Assembly (NCBI GenBank): GCA_027924645.1
Contig: BSBN01000494.1
Coordinates: 2,552,001-2,616,000 of the forward strand
DNA: 64,000 nt
Direction: 5' to 3'
From: Cunninghamia lanceolata
Lineage: Eukaryota > Streptophyta > Pinopsida > Cupressales > Cupressaceae
Positions 57,154 to 64,000 of this stretch are shown here, one piece after another. The translations under genes were made by a program, and so were the position numbers. How positions within the stretch are numbered: position 1 is the first letter of the stretch; each line of letters opens with the position of its first letter. Below the pieces are notes generated by a model. That model saw nothing but the letters and a program-made list of their open reading frames with translations. It ran no database searches and was not told the DNA's origin.

Positions 57154-58427
57154 ATGTAGAGCGAAACAAGTTGAACATTAACACGGGTGAAAAAATCCTT
57201 GAAAGTCCACAAAATAACCTTTACAGTGTATATCGGCAAGACAATTTAAATGTCACACCGAAATGTACCTATTCTTGCCTATCGGCAAGACAATGGCTAT
57301 CGGCAACCACCTTTCTCTCATCGGCCGATGAGGTAACTCATGCCGACATATGTTACATCGGCTGCACTTTCCCGTCGTCTTCCCGATCGGAGAGAACATA
57401 ACTGTCGGGGAACTCTTTAAGTCTCCTGCCGATGCTATCGGTTACGCTGATAGACTTACCATCGGCAAGACTTCTTGAATCTCACCCCGATCGGTGAGAG
57501 ATCCTACCATCGGTCCAAACCAACTTTCTTATGCCGATGGCATTACTCACACCGATATACTTCGCTTCTCTTTCGTCGGTCTGACTTAGACTATCGGCGT
57601 AACTTAATCCTCGTCGTCCGATATCAAACTTTACGCCGATGCACATCCTCCGCTTTACCTTTGTCGATGTGACTAAGACCATCGGTGGGACTCTTCGCCC
57701 ATCTTCCGACAATACAACTCTTACCGATAACTCAACACAATGCTTCATCTTCGGTAAGACATTACCATTTGTCACCTCAACACAAACACGATCGGCAAGA
57801 TTAATGTTATCGGTTCAATGCACCTTTGTCTACCCGATAGACATAGTCAATCCGATGACTTCTCCATACATTGCTCGACTTATTCTTCCGGTCCTCCTTA
57901 CTGTTTCCACTGGTCATTTCTTGCATCGTTCAGAATGCTTATTCTAAAAACCTCACATACAACAATGATATTCAAATGGAAGATACGAACTGTCCTCACA
58001 AACATTCATTGTATACACATAAAGTGCTAATTCCTTCTCTGCACATTGTAACCGAACAGAACACACAGAAACACTAAAACTACATAACAGAAATAAATCT
58101 AACTACATGGAGGTCATTCCACTGATTTCAAAGAAATCCACCAGTGGAATGACTCCAATCGGTATCACTGTAGTTTGACCAGAAAACACAGAATTTCTTT
58201 ATTCCTTCTGCTTCAGAATAAAATACAATTTCTCTCTCTGTTCGTTCACTCCCCTCTACATGAACAGAGACCAACAACATAAAGACTCTTAATTGACAGT
58301 TACACACGGTGGAAGGTGAATCACCTATAACCACCCTGCCAATCGGTTACAAACCTTTCAGACATTCAGTTCGGTTACAAATGGTAATGACACGTACACA
58401 AACTACTCAACATTATGCCGTTACTTG
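57154..58427. mobile_element. ATCGG-rich 1.27-kb insertion in the heptamer array (solo LTR-like)
   Basis: Array words stop at CCCTTGA and resume at CCAAATTCTAATCCC. The inserted segment starts TGTAGAGCGAAACAAGTTG and is dense in ATCGG/CCGAT words (57220-57860), unlike anything nearby. TG at the start and CA at the end of TTGGCCA would fit a solo LTR. A matching 5-bp target duplication was not seen. A hairpin (GTCATTCCACTG / CAGTGGAATGAC) lies at 58111-58155. No coding frame of note. Confidence 0.55.
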
Positions 58428-61190
58428 GCCAAATTCTAATCCCTCAACCCTTCACTCTAATCCCTCAACCCTAAACCCTATCCCTAAACCCTCAACACTA
58501 TACCTTAAACCCTAATCCCTCAACCCTAACCCTAAACCTTGTCCCTAAACCCTAATCCCTTCAACCTCAACCCTATCCCTAAACCCTTGACCCTCGAACC
58601 TCAGCCCTCGACGTCAAACCCTAATCCCTCAACCCTTAACTCTGATCCCTCATCTCTCAACCCTAACCCTAAACCCTCAACCCTCAACATCAAACCCTAA
58701 TCCCTCAACCCTCAACCCTAATCTGTCATCTGTCATCCCTCCACACTCTACTTTAACCCTAATTCCTCGACCCTCGACCCTCGAACCTCAACCCTCAACC
58801 CTCAACATCAAACCCTAATCCCTCAACCCTTAACTCTAATCCCTCGACCTTCAACCCTGATCCTAAACCCTAAACCCTCAACGCCAAATTCTAATCCCTC
58901 AACCCTTCACTCTAATCCCTCAACCCTAAACCCTATCCCTAAACCCTCAACACTATACCTTAAACCCTAATCCCTCAACCCTAACCCTAAACCTTGTCCC
59001 TAAACCCTAATCCCTTCAACCTCAACCCTATCCCTAAACCCTTGACCCTCGAACCTCAGCCCTCGACGTCAAACCCTAATCCCTCAACCCTTAACTCTGA
59101 TCCCTCATCTCTCAACCCTAACCCTAAACCCTCAACCCTCAACATCAAACCCTAATCCCTCAACCCTCAACCCGAATCTATCATCCGTCATCCCTCCACA
59201 CTCTACTTTAACCCTAATTCCTTGACCCTCAACCCTATCCCTAAACCCTTGACCCTCGAACCTCAACCCTCAACCCTCAACATCAAACCCTAATCCCTCA
59301 ACCCTTAACTCTAATCCCTCGACCTTCAACCCTGATCCTAAACCCTAAACCCTCAACGCCAAATTCTAATCCCTCAACCCTTCACTCTAATCCCTCAACC
59401 CTAAACCCTATCCCTAAACCCTCAACACTATACCTTAAACCCTAACCCTAAACCTTGTCCCTAAACCCTAATCCCTCAACCCTCAACCCTAATCTGTCAT
59501 CCGTCATCCCTCAACTCTAATCCCTCATTCCTAAACCCTAAACGCTATCCCTATTCCTAGACCCTCAACAGGCTCGATACTATACCTTAAACCCTAATCC
59601 CTCTACCATCGACACTCTTATTTAACCCTAATCCCTTGACCATTAACCCTATCCCTCAACCTCAACCCTCAACCCTCAACCCTCAACTCTCAACATTAAA
59701 CCCTAATTCATCAACCCTAAACCCTAATCCCTCAAACCTAAACCCTATCCCTAAACCATCAACCCTCAACCCTAATCCCTCATCCCTCAACTCTAATCCC
59801 TCATCCCTAAACCCTAAATGCTATCCCTATTCCTAAACCCTCAATAGACTCGATACAATACCTTAAACTCTAATCCCTTATCCCTAAACCCTCCAACCCT
59901 ATCCCTAATCCTTACACCCTCCACACTCTACTTTAACCCTAATCCCTTCAACCTCAACCCTATCCCTAAACCCTTGACCCTCGAACCTCAACCCTCAACC
60001 CTTGACGTTAAACCCTATTCCCTCAACCCTTAACTCTGATCCCTAATCTCTCAACCCTAACCCTAAACCCTAAACCCTCAACCCTCAATGTCAAATCCTA
60101 ATCCCTCCACCCTAAACCCTATCCCTAAACCCTCAACACTATACCTTAAACCCTAATCCCTCATCCCTCAACCCTAAACCTTATCCCTAAACCCTAATCC
60201 CTCAACCCTCAACCCTAATCTGTCATCCCCCAACTCTAATCCTTCATCCCTAAACCCTAAATGCTATCCCTATTCCTACACCCTCAACAGAATCGATACT
60301 ATACCTTAAACGCTAATCCCTTATCCCTAAACCCTCCAACCCTATCCCTAATCCTTATACCCTCCACACTCTACTTTAACCCTAATTCCTCGACCCTCAA
60401 CCCTATCCCTAAACCCTTGACCCTCGAACCTCAACCCTCAACCCTCAACGTCAAACCCTAATCCCTCAACCCTTAACTCTGATCCCTCGACCCTCAACAC
60501 TATACCTTAAACCCTAATCCATATCCCTCAACCCTTAACCCTTAAAACTTAAACCCTATCCCTACACCCTCAACACTTGACACTATATCTTAAGCCTTAA
60601 ACCCTCATCCCTAAAGCCTCAACCCTCAATCCTTAAACCTTAAACCCTAAACCCTATCCCTAATCCCTCTACCCTCAACACTCTAACCCTAACCTCGACA
60701 TTAAATGCTAATCCGTCAACCCTAAACCCTAATCCTAAACCCTCAACCCTAAACCTTATCCCTAAACCCTAATCCCTCAACCCTCAACCCTAATCCATCA
60801 TCCCTCAACTATAATCCCTCATCCCTAATCCCTAAATGCTATCCCTATTCCTAAACTCTCAACAGACTTGATACTATACCTTAAACCCTAATCCCTTATC
60901 CCTAAACCCTCCAACCCTATCCCTAATCCTTACACCCTCCACACTCTACTTTAACCCTAATCCCTCGACCCTAAACCCTTGACCCTTGAACCTCAACCCT
61001 CAACCCTTAATGTCAAACCCTAATCCCTCAACCCTTAACTTTGATCCCTCGACCCTCAACCGTAATCTGTCATCCCTCATCCCTAAACCTTAAACGCTAT
61101 CCCTATTCCTAGACCCTCAACGGGCTCGATACTATACCTTAAACGCTAATCCCTTATCCGTAAACCTTTCAACTCTATCCTTTATGCCTT
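58428..61190 (-). repeat. CCCTAAA/CCCTCAA heptamer array, right part, with higher-order repeats
   Basis: About 2.8 kb of telomere-like heptamers with C-rich strand on +. Higher-order units begin at CCAAATTCTAATCCC (58429, 58883, 59359), i.e. 454 and 476 bp, with near-identical order of variants. Later parts show shorter repeated phrases (CTATCCCTATTCCTA.ACCCTC). ORFs of Leu/Asn/Pro-Ser type are repeat artefacts. Confidence 0.95.
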
Positions 61191-61234
61191 AACCCTCATG
61201 ATGAATAGCCTTGAATGTAAAAAAATTTGAGTGG

Positions 61235-61274
61235 GACATAACGCGAGCGCGTTATAACGCGCTCGCGTTATGTC
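61235..61274. repeat. Perfect 40-bp palindrome
   Basis: Left half GACATAACGCGAGCGCGTTA followed directly by its exact complement; the centre is TTATAA. Very CG-rich in an AT-rich setting. Confidence 0.98.
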
Positions 61275-61313
61275 AAACATGGCAAAAGACAGACTTGCGG
61301 GAAAAAATGTAAG

Positions 61314-61361
61314 GCAAGAAATAACGCGAGCGCGTTATAACGCGCTCGCGTTATTTCTTGC
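61314..61361. repeat. Perfect 48-bp palindrome
   Basis: The left arm contains AAATAACGCGAGCGCGTTA and is preceded by GCAAG; the right arm is its exact complement. It shares the 34-bp core of the palindrome at 61235-61274 but has different outer bases, so the flanking arms became symmetric independently. A 21-bp inverted repeat TCCCAAGCC/GGCTTGGGA follows at 61370-61391. Confidence 0.98.
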
Positions 61362-61391
61362 TTTGGGAATCCCAAGCCTTGGGCTTGGGAT

Positions 61392-62207
61392 CTGCTTTGG
61401 ATTTCCAACCCAAAGGCTTGGAGTGCCTTATGAACAGTCACAGACGTGTTTTTCTGTATTCTTCAAAATTTCACATAATTTCGTTCGTGCTAACCCTCAG
61501 ATTTGCACGTGTTTCAAGGTTGAACAAATCGAACACATGGGTAATGTTAGGCTTTCTCTTAGCTATTTGACGATGTGATTTTTTTCACATTTTAACAATG
61601 TTAAGCCTTTCATCTTTAATTTCTTTTGTTTGTGTGTCCGTTTTTATGCAAAAACCACTGTTTGGTCTTTTTTTCATTGTAAAATAACTATTCATTCAAA
61701 TTTCAAAAAAATTACATATTTAGAAACTAGACTCCATTCTACAAATATTAAAAAAATAAAAAAATGATTTTCAATTAGTTTTCAAAATTTATAGGGGTAG
61801 CACGGCCAAAATTCTATTTTTTAGGATGTGTCCACTTTAAAAATTAGTAAAAAATCAAATATTCATCAAAAAATTATCAGAAAAATCAGGCATAAACTAC
61901 ATGCTATTAGCTAATTTCTCACCAAAGCGATTTTAAAAATACCAAAAAAAAGTTGACCTTTTGAGGGAGCCACAAAACATGCTATGTTATGTTTTTTTGA
62001 CAGAAACAACACCAATTTCTGTGGCTCCCTCTTTTGAACCCCTTAATCTATGCCATTTTCAAAACAAAATAGTAGTTTAGAAAGTAGACTCGAAGCACTA
62101 CGAACATTGTTTTGGTTGTATCTCTAAATTTTGAGTGTAACTATGCTCAATTTCTCATCCAAGGCCAGTATTTCCTGATTTCAGAAAAAAGTGGCCACTT
62201 AAGACCC
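61392..62207. other. Right subterminal region of the giant element
   Basis: AT-rich, no conserved frame. AAGTGGCCACTT at about 62190 echoes AAGTGGCCA next to the left TIR (42388-42396). Confidence 0.5.
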
Positions 62208-62239
62208 CTTTTTGGCCCCCCATCTTCTTGCACTTACCC
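62208..62239 (-). repeat. Right terminal inverted repeat
   Basis: Ends CTTCTTGCACTTACCC on +. Complement of the left TIR with one mismatch. Directly followed by ATAATACATTC of the interrupted gypsy gene. Confidence 0.93.
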
Positions 62240-64000
62240 ATAATACATTCTCAAAAAATCCTCCAGCACTTGGTTTAACCTCTCAGTTTGGCCATCTGTA
62301 TCAGGATGATAAGCAGAGCTTATGTTCAACTAGGTTCGAAGTGAAGAGAACAAGGTTTGCCAAAACCTCGATGTCATTCGTACATCCCTATCTGAGATAA
62401 TCTTCTCAGGAATACCATGCAGTCTAAAAATCTCTTGAACAAATTTTCAGTCTATGACGGGTGCCCCATCCGTCAAGTTCCCAGGTATAAAATGAGTGGC
62501 TTTGGTGAGTCTATCCACCACAACCAAGAGAGTATTGTGCCTGTTCCTTGACATAGGAAGCCATTGCACAAATTCCATGCTTATAATTTGCCATTTCCAC
62601 TAAGCAATTTCATGAGGGTATAAGAGTCCTACTAGGTGATGGTGTTCCACCTTCACCCTCTGGCATTCTATACATGTAGCTACAAAATTTGCAGCATCCC
62701 TCTTCATTCCTTTCTAGAAATATAGAGGTTTCACATCAGCAAGTAACTTTGTTACTCCAAGATATCCAGAATATGGTGCAGAATGAACCTCCTTCCACAT
62801 AATGTTCCTTAACTCTACATAGTTAGGTACATACATCCTTCCTTTAAATCTTAATAACCCATTCGGTTCAAAGTTAAATCCTTCATATCTAAGATTCTGG
62901 GGGTTTTCCTCAAGGGCTTGTTTTACCTGCTCATAAAACTCATCTCCCTTAGATTTCTGTAGAAACTGATTTCTAAATTCAAAATGTATGCAGATCATTG
63001 AGGAGATGTGTCCTCTCCTATTCAAAGCATCTGGTACTTGGTTTTCTTTTCCTTGAATACATTTAATCTCAAAATCATAATCTGAGATGAATTCCAACCA
63101 TCTTCTTTGCCAAGTATTACGATGTGGTTGAGTGAATAGATATTTGAGCCCTTGATTCATGATCTATTTTTAACTCAAAAGGTTTTCCGAGCAAGTAATG
63201 TCTCTACATTTGCAATGCATGAATGATTGCTGCCAGTTCCAAATCATGTGGGGCATAGTTTTGTTCATAATTTTTTAGTTTACATGATTCATACACAATG
63301 ACTTGTCCATCCTAGACTAGTACACCACCTAAGCCTTCTCCTGAGGCATCGATAATGACTACAAATTGACCCTCTGGGTCAAGTACCTTCAAAATTGGTG
63401 TTGAAGTAAATTTTTCCTTCAGTAAGTCAAAGGCCTCCTGGTACTTTTCTGAGCACTCAAATCTCTTGCCTTTCTCTACAAGGAAGTTATAGGGTATGCA
63501 ATTTTCGAAAAGTTTTTCACAAACTTCCTGTAATAACCTGCAACGCCCTTGAAACTTCGGACCTCGTGAACATTTCTTGGTACTGGCCACTCTAGAATAG
63601 CCTTAATCTTAGCTGGGTCCATAACTATTCCCTTAGCTAAAATTATGTGGCCCAAATACAACACTTCCTTCTAAAAGAAAGTACACTTAGAGAGCTTGCC
63701 ATACAATTTATGCTCTCTCAACCTCTGAAGAATAATTCTTAAATGTTGCAGATGTTCCTCCTCATTCTTAGAATAGATTAGAATGTCATCAAGAAACACT
63801 AGGACAAACTTGTCCAGACAGTCCCTGAACACACTATTCATTAGATTCATAAATGCCACCAGTGCATCCGTCAACCCAAAAGGTAGGACAGTGAACTCAT
63901 AATGCCCATACCTTGTTCTAAAGGCTATCTTATGGATGTCCTCATCCTTCAACCTCAATTGGTGATACCCAGACTGAAGATTGATCTTGGAAAACATGGT
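62240..64000 (-). pseudogene. Ty3/gypsy pol: reverse transcriptase, RNase H, integrase (5' part, runs off the window)
   Basis: From the right edge leftward on the minus strand: RT with [32 protein letters not shown] and [11 protein letters not shown] (the catalytic Asp pair), [11 protein letters not shown], then [19 protein letters not shown]. RNase H follows with IIDASGEGLGGVL, YAPHDLELAAIIHAL and LEFISDYDFEIKCIQGKENQ. The integrase has a zinc-binding region (HSAPYSGYLGVTK ... CIECQRVK), then VVVDRLTKATHFIP, ISDRDVRMTSRFW and [20 protein letters not shown]. Several stops and frameshifts show it is dead. It is broken at 62239 by the giant element and resumes at 42357. Gag and protease lie outside the window. 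Confidence 0.95.

Larger units (their letters stand above)
42358..62239. mobile_element. Giant (~19.9-kb) TIR DNA transposon with two genes and large repeat cargo
   Basis: The ends are 32-bp inverted repeats with one mismatch (GGGTAAGTGCAA.AAGATGG then GGGGCCAAAAAG). The element sits inside a gypsy integrase gene: left flank CATGTAA, right flank (A)TAATACATTC. Removing it restores the integrase pattern [33 protein letters not shown]. The host duplication is TAA, or 4 bp with one mismatch (GTAA/ATAA). Inside are a seven-exon gene on + (42568-44664), a convergent three-exon DDD-transposase-like gene on - (56181-53084, two nonsense codons), a GGCGC-motif block, a 359-bp satellite, a heptamer array and long palindromes. 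The superfamily is not certain. A 3-4-bp duplication and the DDD protein would allow comparison with Sola-like or Zator-like groups. Confidence 0.9.

Noticed and set aside
61270..61578. 102-codon frame after the right palindromes
   Set aside because: Starts inside the palindrome and has no family features; the hydrophobic part is a short inverted repeat (CCCAAGCC..GGCTTGGG).

Overview
This window looks like nuclear DNA of a land plant with a large, repeat-filled genome. It is AT-rich, its genes are split by GT-AG introns, and plant families appear as intact or broken copies (apoplastic-type polyamine oxidase, GDSL lipase, CIPK-like kinase, cytochrome P450, PPR, root-cap/LEA-related). Plant-type LTR retrotransposons with the initiator-Met primer site TGGTATCAGAGC are also present. 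A gymnosperm is plausible, but nothing here fixes the species. Only two genes look intact: the polyamine oxidase at 27.5-30.5 kb and a transposon-borne gene at 42.6-44.7 kb.

Layout, left part. 1-4.2 kb holds fossils: a CIPK-like kinase pseudogene split by a SINE-like insertion, a GDSL lipase pseudogene and small repeats. 4.4-16.2 kb and 19.2-25.3 kb are two diverged copies of one large repeat unit: a shared flank, a degenerate TTAGGG-type hexamer array, an AT-rich tail and a shared end. Each copy was later hit by a different member of one non-autonomous LTR retrotransposon family (7476-15927 on +, 20928-23272 on -). Between the units lie a root-cap/LEA-related fragment and a foldback element with a (TA)n core. 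The second hexamer array ends in a strand-polarity switch near 24.72 kb.

Middle part. A ten-exon polyamine oxidase gene (27493-30493) is followed at 35.9-37.5 kb by a partial, intron-retaining, nonsense-ridden copy. Between them are decayed retroelement-like sequence and a remnant (34.6-35.5 kb) of a transposase gene that has a better-preserved relative at 53-56 kb. Broken PPR and P450 pieces follow at 39.3-40.4 kb.

Right part: the most notable structure. A Ty3/gypsy pol gene on the minus strand is cut in two (41.7-42.36 kb and 62.24-64 kb). Between the halves lies one DNA element of about 19.9 kb (42358-62239), bounded by 32-bp terminal inverted repeats with one mismatch and by a short TAA duplication. 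The gypsy integrase reading resumes across it. The element carries (a) an intact seven-exon gene for a proline-rich 483-aa protein of unknown function, (b) a convergent three-exon gene for a 964-codon DDD-transposase-like protein broken by two single-base nonsense codons, (c) a 4-kb block studded with GGCGC motifs, (d) an 8.9-copy 359-bp satellite, (e) a telomere-like CCCTAAA/CCCTCAA array with 455-476-bp higher-order units and a 1.3-kb ATCGG-rich insertion, and (f) perfect 40- and 48-bp palindromes built on ACGCGAGCGCGT, whose half-sites recur near the left end and upstream of both genes. This giant, cargo-carrying transposon is the best candidate for an undescribed system.
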